DNA of 32,557 nt from M3 sp045133615. Lineage in GTDB: Bacteria; Bacteroidota; Bacteroidia; Bacteroidales; Muribaculaceae. Shown here in pieces: positions 1 through 9,092 of the stretch. How positions within the stretch are numbered: position 1 is the stretch's first letter; each line of letters opens with the position of its first letter. Where the stretch lies: NCBI GenBank assembly GCA_045133615.1, contig JBGUUQ010000146.1, positions 1 to 32,557 on the forward strand. The letters are read 5' to 3'. The notes under the pieces are model-generated. The model saw nothing but the letters and a program-made list of their open reading frames with translations, was not told the DNA's origin and did not search any database. A program made the position numbers and the translations under genes.

Positions 1-1
1 T

Positions 2-34
2 GAAGGTCGAAATAACGAAGAAAACGTTAATTAA
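2..34 (+). CDS. C-terminal tail of an unidentified ORF (partial)
   Basis: Reading from base 2 gives ten sense codons (EGRNNEENVN) and a TAA stop just before the 24-bp repeats. The hydrophilic tail and its position against terminal repeats suggest the end of a transposition helper (IstB-like) gene, but ten residues cannot identify a family. It could also be chance. Confidence 0.25.
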   Translation, partial: EGRNNEENVN

Positions 35-81
35 GTGGTATACTTTTCAATTATTATAGTGGTATACTTTTCGATTACTAT
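34..81. repeat. two tandem 24-bp direct repeats
   Basis: Units 34-57 and 58-81 differ at only two of 24 positions. Each contains AGTGGTATACTTTTC, with the self-complementary GTATAC inside. They may be transposase-binding repeats of an insertion-sequence end, or operator-like repeats. Confidence 0.8.
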
Positions 82-86
82 CTACA

Positions 87-365
87 AATGGAGCAAAATG
101 ATTTCATTACTATCAGATTTTCGGCGTCAGTTAAGTTTTTAAAAATACATTGCAAAAATATGCCGTTTTTTTTATTTTGCAAGTCTTTTTAAAAATATTT
201 TATTAACACTTCATGCATTTTTCGTAAATATTTGTCATTCACCTTTCAACGTCAAAATATTTCACCATCAGAGGACTCATTGAGTTAAAAATTTTTATTA
301 ACTTTGTCGGAAAGGTCCAATCCGATAGGTAAGAATCCCGTCACAAAACATATTTTTCCGGAATT
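87..365. other. AT-rich leader region upstream of the ROK gene
   Basis: No ORF is credible here. It holds a loose inverted repeat around 150-181 (TTGCAAAAATA against TATTTTGCAA) and two copies of TTTTTAAAAATA near 137 and 187. The only promoter-like element close to the gene is TAACTTTG at 299-306. Confidence 0.5.
299..306 (+). promoter_or_regulatory. candidate -7 element of the ROK gene promoter
   Basis: TAACTTTG fits the Bacteroidetes -7 consensus TAnnTTTG. No matching TTTG lies at the usual 19-21-base spacing, so the promoter would be weak or activator-dependent. It would give an untranslated leader of about 53 bases. Confidence 0.4.
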
Positions 366-1571
366 ATGACACAGACATTATTGAAAAAGATAGAACGCGG
401 CAACAAGAATGCTTTGGCTCAAAAGCGCATTATATCCTATTATATTCACAATGGCAACTCTACCATTGCCGATTTATCAAACTTCTTGGAACTAAGCATC
501 CCCACTGCGACCAAGTTGATAAACGATATGTGCGAAGCCGGATACCTCACCGTATATGGAAAAGTAGAGCGTAATGGCGGTCGCAATCCCGGCCTTTATG
601 GCCTCAACCCCACATCGGGATATTTCATCGGAGTGGACGTAAAACGCTTTTTCATAAATATCGGTCTCATCAACTTCAACGGAGACCTGATTGAGCAAGA
701 AATGGACGTGCCCTATACATTCGAGAATACAATGGAGGGGCTCGACAATTTATGCACAATCATCAAGAACTTCATCGACGATGTCGACATCGACAAAGAG
801 AAAATTCTTAATATATGTGTCAACATTTCCGGGCGTGTAAATCCAAAGTCGGGCTATAGTTATAGCTGGTTTAACTTCGGCGAGACCCCGTTGACTCAAA
901 TTATCTCCGAAAAAGTAGGCTACCCGACAAACATCGAGAACGACACTCGCGCAATGACTTACGGCGAGTTTATGAAAGGGAAAGCCCACTCTTTCAACAA
1001 CGCCCTGTTTATAAATGCAAGTTGGGGCATCGGACTCGGCATAATCATCGATGGAAAGATTTATCTCGGAAAATCAGGCTTCTCCGGTGAACTCGGACAC
1101 ACCCATACCTACGACAACCAAGTGATATGTCACTGTGGAAAAAAAGGATGCCTCGAAACAGAAGCGTCCGGACGTGCCATATATCGCAAATTGACAGAAC
1201 GAATCCAAATCGGAGAAATCTCGACCCTTTCTGAAGAACTGAAAGAGGGAAAAGAAATCTCGCTTGAACAAATCATCGAATCTGCCAACAACGAAGACAT
1301 GTTGTGTATCGAACTGATTGAAGAAGTCGGGACAGAATTGGGAAAATCCATCGCCGGACTTATCAATATTTTCAACCCGGAAATAGTAGTAATAGGCGGA
1401 CTACTGTCGATGACTGGCGATTACTTGATTCAACCACTCAAAACCGCAATCCGCAAATACTCGCTCAATTTGGTAAACAAAGACACCATCGTATGCGCAT
1501 CGTCTCTAAAAGAGAAAGCCGGGATGGTGGGAGCGTGCATGGTTGCCCGAAGCCAACTGTTTGAAGACTGA
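366..1571 (+). CDS. ROK-family transcriptional regulator (NagC/XylR type)
   Basis: A 401-aa protein with the two-part ROK-repressor layout. Residues about 15-75 form a winged helix-turn-helix (recognition region around SIPTATKLINDM). Residues about 85-395 form the sugar-kinase-like ROK domain. The ROK zinc motif is intact (CHCGKKGCLE, about residues 257-266), as is the preceding SGELGHTH segment. Such proteins normally sense a sugar or sugar phosphate and control carbohydrate genes. Here no sugar transport or catabolic gene is adjacent, so target and ligand cannot be read from context. The gene converges on the histidine kinase gene, with 28 bases between the stops. The ATG at 366 keeps the complete HTH. 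Confidence 0.9.
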   Translation: MTQTLLKKIERGNKNALAQKRIISYYIHNGNSTIADLSNFLELSIPTATKLINDMCEAGYLTVYGKVERNGGRNPGLYGLNPTSGYFIGVDVKRFFINIGLINFNGDLIEQEMDVPYTFENTMEGLDNLCTIIKNFIDDVDIDKEKILNICVNISGRVNPKSGYSYSWFNFGETPLTQIISEKVGYPTNIENDTRAMTYGEFMKGKAHSFNNALFINASWGIGLGIIIDGKIYLGKSGFSGELGHTHTYDNQVICHCGKKGCLETEASGRAIYRKLTERIQIGEISTLSEELKEGKEISLEQIIESANNEDMLCIELIEEVGTELGKSIAGLINIFNPEIVVIGGLLSMTGDYLIQPLKTAIRKYSLNLVNKDTIVCASSLKEKAGMVGACMVARSQLFED

Positions 1572-1599
1572 TTCACGATGCCATACAAGCATCGAAACG

Positions 1600-2907
1600 T
1601 CAGCGTTTTTCCGGGAAGTGGATGCGAAAACGAGTGAGTTGGTCGGGGTAGGTGCGGAGAGAAAATGTGCAACCGTGCTTTTTGAGGACTTCACTTATGA
1701 AAATCAGTCCGAGTCCCTGTCCATTAGGCTTGGAGGAGAAAAACGGAGTAAAAATGCGTCCTGCCACTTCATCGCTGATGCCGGAGCCATTGTCGGTGAT
1801 TTCAAGTGTGATGGGTGAATCGGTGGTGGAAATAGTGATTTCACCTCCTGAACCGATGCTTTCTGTGGAATTTTTAATGATGTTGACGAGCACTTGCTCG
1901 AAAAGCGACGGGTCGACATCGACCATCGGTGTAGAGTCGCAAATATCAAGATGCAACGCGATATTGCGTTCGAGGCACATACTCTCCATAAATGTTTTGC
2001 ACGACGACACCGTGTCGTTGAGATTTACGCGGGCGAATGTCGGTTCCGGGATTTTCACCACGTCGGCATATGCCGATATAAAGCGACTGAGACCGAGGCA
2101 ACGCTCTCCACACACGCGAAGCACTTCGCGCAAATCGTCGGCATCAGCCACATCGGAAAGAGAGGCGTCGACGGTGTCGAATACGGAACTGACGCCGGCC
2201 ATCGTATTGTTTACCTCATGGGCGATCATTCGTATCACTTTTTCGTATGCCATCTTTTCTGCTTTTACCACCTCGGTCGTAAGGCTTTCGATAAGGACAA
2301 ACGGATGAGCATAACCGTGGTTCATAAACGCCAACCGCGAGCATCGATAGATCATCGAGTCGCTCAAGCGCACTGTTTCTACGCTATCTTTGCCGATGCG
2401 GTCCACGGCATCGGCAAGCGGGGTGCCGACGTCGGCAAGGCGCTTGCCCTCCAATCGCTCTGACGGTGTATCACACAGCATCTTAACCGCGGCAGCATTT
2501 GCGAGACGCACACTGCCGTCGGTATCGAATATCACTATGCCCATCGGCGATGCAGCAATGAGCAGGTCAAGAAAATGGTTTTGCTCGCGTACTCGCAGTC
2601 GCTCATCTTTGAGTTGAAGCATCATGCGGTTAAACACTTCCACAATACGGTCGGCTTCACGCTGCCCGACTGGAGCAAGACGAGAGCTGAAATCCTGTTC
2701 GCGCAGCAAATCGAGACCATTGGCGATGGTGTTGAGCGGACGCACCACTTTACGATAAAATATATACAAAAATACTATGCTCAATACTATCACACACTCT
2801 ACGGCATAAAACGCGACCGTGTGTTCACGAATAGACCCCGCAAGCAGCAATCCGCTTAGCGACAGCAATATCAGCACCAATATCACAAAAAAGAAGCGTA
2901 GTCTCAT
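1600..2907 (-). CDS. two-component sensor histidine kinase (NtrY/NtrB-like)
   Basis: A 435-aa membrane kinase. Two closely spaced N-terminal membrane segments (about 5-25 and 30-50) leave almost no periplasmic loop, so the signal is probably sensed in the membrane or cytoplasm. HAMP (about 50-100) and PAS (about 105-200) domains follow. The phosphoacceptor histidine lies in MIAHEVNNTMAG. The ATP-binding domain shows the N box (NIIKNSTES), DNGSGI and GQGLGL. Its start codon overlaps the stop of the response-regulator gene (ATGA), so the two are translationally coupled partners. Being last in the efflux cluster, it most likely controls phosphorylation of that regulator in response to envelope stress or a pump substrate. 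The signal is unknown. Confidence 0.92.
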   Translation of the reverse strand: MRLRFFFVILVLILLSLSGLLLAGSIREHTVAFYAVECVIVLSIVFLYIFYRKVVRPLNTIANGLDLLREQDFSSRLAPVGQREADRIVEVFNRMMLQLKDERLRVREQNHFLDLLIAASPMGIVIFDTDGSVRLANAAAVKMLCDTPSERLEGKRLADVGTPLADAVDRIGKDSVETVRLSDSMIYRCSRLAFMNHGYAHPFVLIESLTTEVVKAEKMAYEKVIRMIAHEVNNTMAGVSSVFDTVDASLSDVADADDLREVLRVCGERCLGLSRFISAYADVVKIPEPTFARVNLNDTVSSCKTFMESMCLERNIALHLDICDSTPMVDVDPSLFEQVLVNIIKNSTESIGSGGEITISTTDSPITLEITDNGSGISDEVAGRIFTPFFSSKPNGQGLGLIFISEVLKKHGCTFSLRTYPDQLTRFRIHFPEKR

Positions 2908-4238
2908 GGCTGTTCGATATGGTATTTTTCCAATCTACGGTAGAGCGCCTGACGGGTTATGCCAAGTTCTACGGCCACTTGCGAAAGATTGCCTGAGTGC
3001 TTTTTGAGAGCATCAAGAATCCGACAACGCTCTATTTCATCGAGTGTCATCCCATCCATGGAAAGAGTCGTCGCAGACTCTTCCCGCTGATACAAGGCTT
3101 CAAAATCGGATGCATCAAACAGCGATTTTCCTCCGACGAGCAGCGTGCGTTCCACGAGATTTTTAAGTTCGCGAATATTGCCCGGATAAGGGAGGCGACT
3201 CAAAAACGACATTGCCGCGGGTGTAAAGTCGACCGGCTGCAAACCCGATGAAGCACATACTTTATCGGCAAAATGGCGCACCAAAAGCGGGATGTCGTCG
3301 CGACGTTCTCTCAAAGCGGGAAGAGTGACCGTAATGAGATTGATTCGATAAAAAAGGTCTTCGCGAAAACGCTTCTCAGCCACCATGCGCGGAAGGTCGG
3401 CATTGGTAGCACAGACCACTCGCACGTCGACACGGCGTGGACGACTGTCGCCAAGCGGCTCAAAAGTCTGCTCTTGCAACACACGCAACAGCTTCACTTG
3501 ACAGCTCATGTCCAAATCGCCTATCTCGTCGAGAAAAATCGTACCGCCGTCGGCAAGTTCAAAGCGACCGACACGGTCGGCAGTAGCACCAGTGAACGCC
3601 CCTTTGCGATGACCGAACATTTCGCTCTCGAAAAGTGACTGCGATATGCCGCCAAGGTTGACTTTCACAAACGGTTTGGCCGCACGGCGACTATTGCGAT
3701 GCAAAGCCTCGGCAATAAGTTCCTTTCCGGTACCGTTCTCCCCCATGATAAGCACCGACGCGTTTGTAGCGGCAACCCGTTCTATTGTCGAAAGTACATC
3801 CATCAGCGACTTACTGCGACCGATAATATTGGAACGGTCAAAGCCGTTCTCTGTCGTCATACGGTTTGCCGCCGATAATTCAAGAGCAGTGGCTATATGC
3901 TCAAGCAACACCCGATTGTCCCACGGCTTGGAGATAAAATCCATCGCTCCTGCTTTTATCCCCTCCACTGCCAAAGGTATGCTTCCCCATGCCGTCATAA
4001 GGATAACCGGGACTGACGGTTGAAAAATCTTTATCTGCTTCAACAGAGTCAACCCTTCGATACCGGATGTGGAGCGCGTGAAGTTCATATCGAGCAATAT
4101 CAATTCGGGGGCAACGGCACGCACCACAGTCATCGCCTCTTGAGGCGACTCAACGGTCTGCACTTCATAGCCCGCACGCTTCAGCAGCAAACGCAGCGAC
4201 AACCGTATCGCGCTATCATCATCAACTACCAGTATCAT
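2904..4238 (-). CDS. sigma-54-dependent response regulator (NtrC family)
   Basis: A 444-aa enhancer-binding protein. The receiver domain (1-120) has the acidic pair D6/D7, phosphoacceptor D50 (LILLD) and the conserved Lys in SKPW. The central AAA+ domain (about 140-370) has Walker A GENGTGKE, the sigma-54 contact loop GAFTGA, Walker B-like GGTIFLDEIGD and an arginine-finger region. The C-terminus is a Fis-type HTH (about 400-444, ending LGITRQALYRRLEKY). The intact GAFTGA means it should activate RNA polymerase carrying sigma-54. The only sigma-54-type promoter I found is in front of the adjacent efflux genes at 10370-10385, with a palindrome at 10417-10460 as the likely binding site. Overlaps the kinase gene by 4 bp. 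Confidence 0.95.
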   Translation of the reverse strand: MILVVDDDSAIRLSLRLLLKRAGYEVQTVESPQEAMTVVRAVAPELILLDMNFTRSTSGIEGLTLLKQIKIFQPSVPVILMTAWGSIPLAVEGIKAGAMDFISKPWDNRVLLEHIATALELSAANRMTTENGFDRSNIIGRSKSLMDVLSTIERVAATNASVLIMGENGTGKELIAEALHRNSRRAAKPFVKVNLGGISQSLFESEMFGHRKGAFTGATADRVGRFELADGGTIFLDEIGDLDMSCQVKLLRVLQEQTFEPLGDSRPRRVDVRVVCATNADLPRMVAEKRFREDLFYRINLITVTLPALRERRDDIPLLVRHFADKVCASSGLQPVDFTPAAMSFLSRLPYPGNIRELKNLVERTLLVGGKSLFDASDFEALYQREESATTLSMDGMTLDEIERCRILDALKKHSGNLSQVAVELGITRQALYRRLEKYHIEQP

Positions 4239-4255
4239 ATCAGTATCGTTTTATG

Positions 4256-4286
4256 CAAATTTACATTTTTTCCTACTAATTGCAAA
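4256..4286 (-). promoter_or_regulatory. housekeeping promoter of the response regulator-kinase pair
   Basis: On the minus strand TTTG (4286-4283) is followed after exactly 19 bases by TAAATTTG (4263-4256), a textbook Bacteroidetes promoter. It lies in the 55-base gap between the TolC-like gene and the regulator. Transcription would begin about 10 bases before the regulator ATG. It lets the regulator and kinase be made without activation of the upstream pump operon. Confidence 0.7.
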
Positions 4287-4293
4287 ATCGAGA

Positions 4294-5775
4294 TTACCGC
4301 TTCACTATGGCCTCTATGTCGGCATCAATGCCGCATCCGCGGACATAGTCCCAAAGCGTGAGGCTGCGAAGCTGATAGTAATAATACCAATAGAGAAACA
4401 ATTCGTTGATATACTGCTGTCGCGACTCATCTTTTTTCACTTGCGAGTCGTTGAGGTCGAGAGTCGATATTTTTCCAATCATGAATGTCTCTACATTGGT
4501 GCCATAGCGTCGCTGTGCAATCGTATCGGTCATTGCCGCAATATCGACTTGCGCCTGCTGATTGTTGAATCGTTCGACAAGAATAAAAAGGTCTTGATTG
4601 AACTCCATCGTCTCCTGACGCAGACGACTCTCCACCACTTCGCGATTACTTTCCGCCACTTTCACTTTGCCTCGACGCTTCCCCCAGTCAAGTATCGGTA
4701 TTTTAAATCCTATTTCAACCACTTGATTATCTTTCAGCCCTCGGTAGGCTGTATCAAACTTGTTTGAAGTACCGGTAAATCCGACTTGAGCAAAGAGTGT
4801 GATCTGTCGCATGTCGCCTTTGGCTTTAGCCACTTCATAGTCGGCTTCGAGCTGTCGACGGCGCACATTGCGAGCAAACGAATTATTGGCAAGAGCCTTG
4901 TCGAGCACATCGGCATAACGCACATCCACTTCGGGGACTGCATCGGGCAACACCGGCTCCAATTCCACCGACTCATCCAGACCAAGAAACGAACGAAGTT
5001 GAAACATCCGACTTTTAAGGGTGCTTTCGGCATCAGTGAGCGTAGAGCGGGCATCAAGACGATTGAGTTCGAGCCGCAGCAAGTCGTTTTCACTAATCTT
5101 ACCCATCTCACGCTTGGCAACAGCCACCTCATAGAGCTTTTCGGCATTGGCAAGGTTTTGCTTTGCGACTACCACATTTTCTTTTGCCATCAGGAGATTG
5201 AAAAAATAGTTGATTGCGGTCATGGCCACAGTCTCGGTAGCGCTCATAAACGAGGCCTTGGCTTCTTCATAGCGCACCGGTTCAATACGTCGATTCCACT
5301 TTGTGGTGTTCACGCCGAATATAGGTTGATTGAGCGTCAATGCTATCGGAATCGACATATATCGAGAGTTCTTGTCGCCATCAAGCTGGCGGAGAAAATC
5401 GACCGACGAGTTTAGCGACAGAGAGCCTCCGGTAAGCCAGATATTCTGCGTGACCGATACTTCACCGTTCATCTCCATGTAATTGTTGCGCACAAATGTG
5501 TACGACCCGTCGTCGAGCTGATAAGGGCTGTATTGTTTGTAATAGCCGGGCAATGTGGCTGAAAAACTCACTTCGGGGAGCAAATCGGCACGAAACGTGC
5601 GATATTCCCAATAAGCGGTTTTCAACTCATTCAAAGCCACAGCCGCATCGACGCTTTGAGCACGAGCGATGGCGATGGCCTCGTCGAGAGTCATCTCGCG
5701 CACTGCCGCCTGCCCTCGCAGTGAGGCGGCAAACGCAAAGAAACTCAAAAATATTATAGCAACCGTATATCTCAT
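4294..5775 (-). CDS. TolC-family outer-membrane efflux channel
   Basis: A 493-aa protein with an N-terminal signal peptide (about 1-24, hydrophobic, ending near RGQA). Two outer-membrane efflux (OEP) repeats follow, rich in long alpha-helical, coiled-coil-prone stretches (for example about 195-260 and 385-440). The start MTLDEAIAIARAQS is characteristic of TolC-like channels, where 'LDEAI..A' opens the first repeat. It forms the outer-membrane exit duct of the tripartite pump encoded upstream in the same operon. It follows the ATPase gene by 26 bases. The RR-HK promoter begins directly after it, and I see no strong terminator between them. Confidence 0.92.
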   Translation of the reverse strand: MRYTVAIIFLSFFAFAASLRGQAAVREMTLDEAIAIARAQSVDAAVALNELKTAYWEYRTFRADLLPEVSFSATLPGYYKQYSPYQLDDGSYTFVRNNYMEMNGEVSVTQNIWLTGGSLSLNSSVDFLRQLDGDKNSRYMSIPIALTLNQPIFGVNTTKWNRRIEPVRYEEAKASFMSATETVAMTAINYFFNLLMAKENVVVAKQNLANAEKLYEVAVAKREMGKISENDLLRLELNRLDARSTLTDAESTLKSRMFQLRSFLGLDESVELEPVLPDAVPEVDVRYADVLDKALANNSFARNVRRRQLEADYEVAKAKGDMRQITLFAQVGFTGTSNKFDTAYRGLKDNQVVEIGFKIPILDWGKRRGKVKVAESNREVVESRLRQETMEFNQDLFILVERFNNQQAQVDIAAMTDTIAQRRYGTNVETFMIGKISTLDLNDSQVKKDESRQQYINELFLYWYYYYQLRSLTLWDYVRGCGIDADIEAIVKR

Positions 5776-5801
5776 AATTAATATAGCGTTTGAAATTTAA
5801 T

Positions 5802-6473
5802 TCAAAGGACTTGGCGACCGTCGAAGAAGCGAACGATACGTGATGTCTGGCGAGCCTGCTCCTCGTTGTGAGTCACCATCACTATCGTGCGCCCATCCTC
5901 TTGGTTGAGCGTATGAAGGAGTTCCATTACCTCGGCACCCATCTTGGAATCAAGGTTACCGGTTGGCTCATCGGCAAGGATGATGTCGGGATTACCGACA
6001 ATGGCACGGGCTATTGCCACACGCTGACACTGACCGCCGGAAAGTTGAGCGGGCATGTGGCGAAGTCGGTGGCTAAGACCGACACGTTCGAGAACTTCGC
6101 GAGCAAGACGGGCACGTTCGCGAGCCGGAACGTTGCGATAGATAAGCGGTATCTCCACATTGTCGATGACATTGAGAGAATTGATGATATGGAAACTCTG
6201 GAACACGAAACCGAGTGTTCGGTTTCGGAATGCCGACAGGGCCTTATCTTTCATCGCCGAAACGTCGGTCCCGTTGATTTCAATTGTACCAGAAGTGGGC
6301 TTATCGAGGAGTCCCATTATATTAAGGAGTGTGGACTTTCCACAACCGGAAGGACCCATCACGCTGAGAAATTCACCTTTTTCGACATTCATATTCACGT
6401 TTTCGAGGGCGAGTGTTTCGATTTCGTTTGTGCGGTAAATCTTGTTAATACCGCTAAGTCTGATCATTGACAT
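5802..6473 (-). CDS. ABC transporter ATP-binding protein (MacB/LolD type)
   Basis: A 223-aa nucleotide-binding subunit with Walker A GPSGCGKST, the Q-loop region VFQSF, signature LSGGQCQRVA, Walker B IILADEPTGNLD and the H-loop VTHNEEQA. Length and sequence fit the LolD/MacB branch, which powers type-VII mechanotransmission ABC systems rather than canonical importers. The signature has Cys where most relatives have Gln (LSGGQQQRV), a small departure unlikely to abolish activity. It pairs with the two FtsX-type permeases encoded just upstream. A start two codons later (second Met) is possible. Confidence 0.93.
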   Translation of the reverse strand: MSMIRLSGINKIYRTNEIETLALENVNMNVEKGEFLSVMGPSGCGKSTLLNIMGLLDKPTSGTIEINGTDVSAMKDKALSAFRNRTLGFVFQSFHIINSLNVIDNVEIPLIYRNVPARERARLAREVLERVGLSHRLRHMPAQLSGGQCQRVAIARAIVGNPDIILADEPTGNLDSKMGAEVMELLHTLNQEDGRTIVMVTHNEEQARQTSRIVRFFDGRQVL

Positions 6474-6503
6474 ATATTTTTGAATTTAGAGTTTTTAATT
6501 TGT

Positions 6504-7787
6504 TTAGTTTGTTTCATGGAGAGCATCGACAGGATTTACACGCGATATGCGACGGGCGGGCAAATATACACCAAGCACTACCACTGCTACGATAACTATA
6601 TAGACGATGAGAGATACTCCGATAAAGTGCTGCCAAAAGTCGGACAGCCATCCGCCGATACACATTTCGGCATTCCAATTACTACCTATCGACAATCCTT
6701 CGGACAATGCCCACTGCAAATAACCGATAGAACCGATGAGCCAAGCCACTGTGGTGAGCAGGACACCCTCTCCGATAAGCATCCACATTATCCATGCGGG
6801 AGTAGCTCCGAACGAGCGCATCACACCGGCATCTTCGCTACGCGAACGTGTCTGCAACCAAAATGTGCCTATCACACCCAAGCATAGGTTGACAAGAAAG
6901 AAGATGGCGAGAAGAATATTGAGTCGGCGCACATCTCCGCCGTTGAAAAACTCATAATTGTCATTAAATGCCGTATAGGATTCCACTTTTCGGGCAAACA
7001 GATTACCGGCGTTTAATTCGCCTACCATCCACCCTTTAAATTCTTCGGCAAATGCTTCGGTATCCACTCCCGGTTTTACTCTGACAAGCACTTTGGAACC
7101 GCGCTTGTCAATCTCCATCCCGGATGCCGCCTTAAATGCAACCATGGCATTGCGCAGATTGCTATATCGGCGCACATCCTTTACCACACCGACTATACGA
7201 TAATCAGTTCCGGCATAATCCTTAATCGTTTTGCCTATCGGATTTTCTTCGGGATAAATAAGTCCGGCCAAACTCTGAGTCACAATGATATCATCAGCTC
7301 CATACGACATATTCGACAATGTCTCTGCCGACGGACTTCCTTCTGCCGTTTCGATGCCATAGGCGGTAAAATAATTGTATCCTGCAAAAAACTGTAGTTG
7401 GCTGACAGGAATGAAGTTGACCGAATCGAGCCTAATACCGGTGTTGATACTACTGGATGAGTTCATATAGGTAGAAGTCAGCGGAGCGGCACATTCCACA
7501 TCCTGACGATGATTGATTCGCTCCACTATTCTTATCATATCTTCCGCTATCGATGCCGAATCGTCGCGCGAAGCATCATAACGAGCCGATGAGGGGGCTA
7601 ACGATGCCACTTCAACAAGACACAATCTGTCCGGTTCATATCCGATAGGGTCGGAAAAGTCAGATGTAATGACTACAATCGGGTCGAATATAACCCATGA
7701 CACGACGGTGACAAGAATCAATTCGGCAAGAAGCCATCCGTTGCGACGGCGATTACTCCATAAGTTTTTAAGAATTAGCTTAAACAT
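6504..7787 (-). CDS. ABC transporter permease, FtsX/MacB type (second)
   Basis: A 427-aa permease. One membrane segment lies near the N-terminus (about 18-40), followed by a periplasmic MacB-PCD-like domain (about 45-280). Three C-terminal membrane segments fall in the FtsX domain (about 285-420), which ends ARRISRVNPVDAL, the conserved tail of MacB/FtsX permeases. It lies 6 bases downstream of a second, related permease gene, so the transporter is probably a heterodimer. Together with the ATPase, adaptor and TolC-like channel it makes a tripartite exporter, likely of an antimicrobial peptide, macrolide-like compound or lipid. The substrate cannot be inferred from sequence. Confidence 0.9.
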   Translation of the reverse strand: MFKLILKNLWSNRRRNGWLLAELILVTVVSWVIFDPIVVITSDFSDPIGYEPDRLCLVEVASLAPSSARYDASRDDSASIAEDMIRIVERINHRQDVECAAPLTSTYMNSSSSINTGIRLDSVNFIPVSQLQFFAGYNYFTAYGIETAEGSPSAETLSNMSYGADDIIVTQSLAGLIYPEENPIGKTIKDYAGTDYRIVGVVKDVRRYSNLRNAMVAFKAASGMEIDKRGSKVLVRVKPGVDTEAFAEEFKGWMVGELNAGNLFARKVESYTAFNDNYEFFNGGDVRRLNILLAIFFLVNLCLGVIGTFWLQTRSRSEDAGVMRSFGATPAWIMWMLIGEGVLLTTVAWLIGSIGYLQWALSEGLSIGSNWNAEMCIGGWLSDFWQHFIGVSLIVYIVIVAVVVLGVYLPARRISRVNPVDALHETN

Positions 7788-7793
7788 AGCCTT

Positions 7794-9092
7794 TTATCTT
7801 TTTGCGTTTAACGAATTTACAATAGGGTGGCGCAAGGAGTTCCATGCCGGAACAAGAGCCGAGAGAAGATTGAGAACGACACAGACCAATAGGGCGATAC
7901 CAAATACCAACGGCGAGAAAAGCATTTCGCCCGTTACTGTCGTTTTATATATTCGGAAGTCGGTAGAGCCTGCCACCACAGTAAATATCCAATCTTTGCA
8001 TAGCGTAATCAATCCCCACGATATCAACAGACCTATTAAGCCTCCGATAAGCGTAAGCGTGAGATTTTCGACCAACACCTGATTGAGCAGCACGGTGCGA
8101 GATGCTCCATACGATTTGCGTACGCCGATTTCCATCATTCGCGTATCCATACGTCCGGCTATCATACCGCTCAAGTTGAGAGCCGGCACAAGCAGAAGGA
8201 CAAGTATTATAATACCATACTGCCGAATGGTCTCACTCCACGATATAGGCTGGTTGGTATATTGCTGAAACGATTTTTCAAGATGAGTGGTCGGTTCCTC
8301 ATAGATATTCATCTTTATTTTACTCTGTTGAGAATTATATTTCCGTACCACCTCGGCTACCTCGTCTTTAACTGCTTGAATCGCACCGTTGCCTTCGCGA
8401 GCGAGTATTTTCACATGATAGGCTCCATAAATCGGAACATTAGAATCCACATTGTCATATCCCGACACGACCGAATAGGGAGTATATACCTGTCCGCATG
8501 CACTTGAAGCAAGAGAAGCACACTCCTCAACCACTCCGGTCACCCGATATTGCATATTTTCCATCGTAAACGTTTTTCCGGTTACACCCTCCGACGTGCC
8601 GAAAATCTTTGAGGCGAGTTTATCGGTAATCACCGCTACACGAGCGCCGGAAGCTACATCCGATTCAGTGAAAGGCTTTCCTTCAAGATAGTTGAACTCA
8701 TAAATCCGGAAAAATGCCGAATCGACAAAGCGAGTGAACACACTGAAATCGCCACTGTTATCAAACGGTTGGATGTAGCACACGTTGGAAATGGTGTTTT
8801 CTGCCGACACCGCTTCAGCGCTCTTGAGAGGATAAAACATCTCTTTCACACCTTGCAGCGATAGTGCCCATTGCCAAGAATTTCCATTATCAAAGGTGAA
8901 TTGTGCCACGCGGACATAAAGCGTACGGGAACGGTTGACTTCGGGATAAATCGGGGCAAGTTTCACATAATAGACGATTGCAAAAACCATCGTCGTGGCA
9001 ATGGCAAGAGCTACACCTCCGACATAAATGGCGGTAAATGTTTTGTTTTGCCGAGCCTGTGCCCAAGCTTGTTTAATGTACTGCTTAATCAT
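7794..9092 (-). CDS. ABC transporter permease, FtsX/MacB type (first)
   Basis: A 432-aa permease with the same plan as its downstream neighbour: N-terminal membrane segment (about 20-42), periplasmic MacB-like domain (about 45-270), three C-terminal segments in an FtsX domain (about 280-425), ending LVPAWNSLRHPIVNSL. It has a conserved GVRKSYGASR stretch before the second C-terminal helix, typical of the family. Its ATG overlaps the stop of the adaptor gene (ATGA), so translation is coupled to the adaptor. The two permeases are related but clearly diverged, which argues for a heterodimer rather than a recent duplication. Confidence 0.9.
   Translation of the reverse strand: MIKQYIKQAWAQARQNKTFTAIYVGGVALAIATTMVFAIVYYVKLAPIYPEVNRSRTLYVRVAQFTFDNGNSWQWALSLQGVKEMFYPLKSAEAVSAENTISNVCYIQPFDNSGDFSVFTRFVDSAFFRIYEFNYLEGKPFTESDVASGARVAVITDKLASKIFGTSEGVTGKTFTMENMQYRVTGVVEECASLASSACGQVYTPYSVVSGYDNVDSNVPIYGAYHVKILAREGNGAIQAVKDEVAEVVRKYNSQQSKIKMNIYEEPTTHLEKSFQQYTNQPISWSETIRQYGIIILVLLLVPALNLSGMIAGRMDTRMMEIGVRKSYGASRTVLLNQVLVENLTLTLIGGLIGLLISWGLITLCKDWIFTVVAGSTDFRIYKTTVTGEMLFSPLVFGIALLVCVVLNLLSALVPAWNSLRHPIVNSLNAKR

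Larger units (their letters stand above)
1..86. mobile_element. possible right end of an IS21-like insertion sequence (partial)
   Basis: The first 34 bases read as the C-terminal codons of an ORF entering from outside the window and stopping at TAA (32-34). Immediately after come two 24-bp near-identical direct repeats containing GTGGTATACTTTTC. After them the sequence reads ...CTACA, so the reverse complement would begin TGTAG, compatible with the TG...CA termini of IS21 elements, which carry multiple short terminal repeats. Family assignment is inference from architecture only; no transposase is inside the window and no target duplication can be checked. Confidence 0.3.

Noticed and set aside
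1572..1599. Terminator between the ROK and kinase genes
   Set aside because: CGATGC-N7-GCATCG is only 6 bp and has no T-run.
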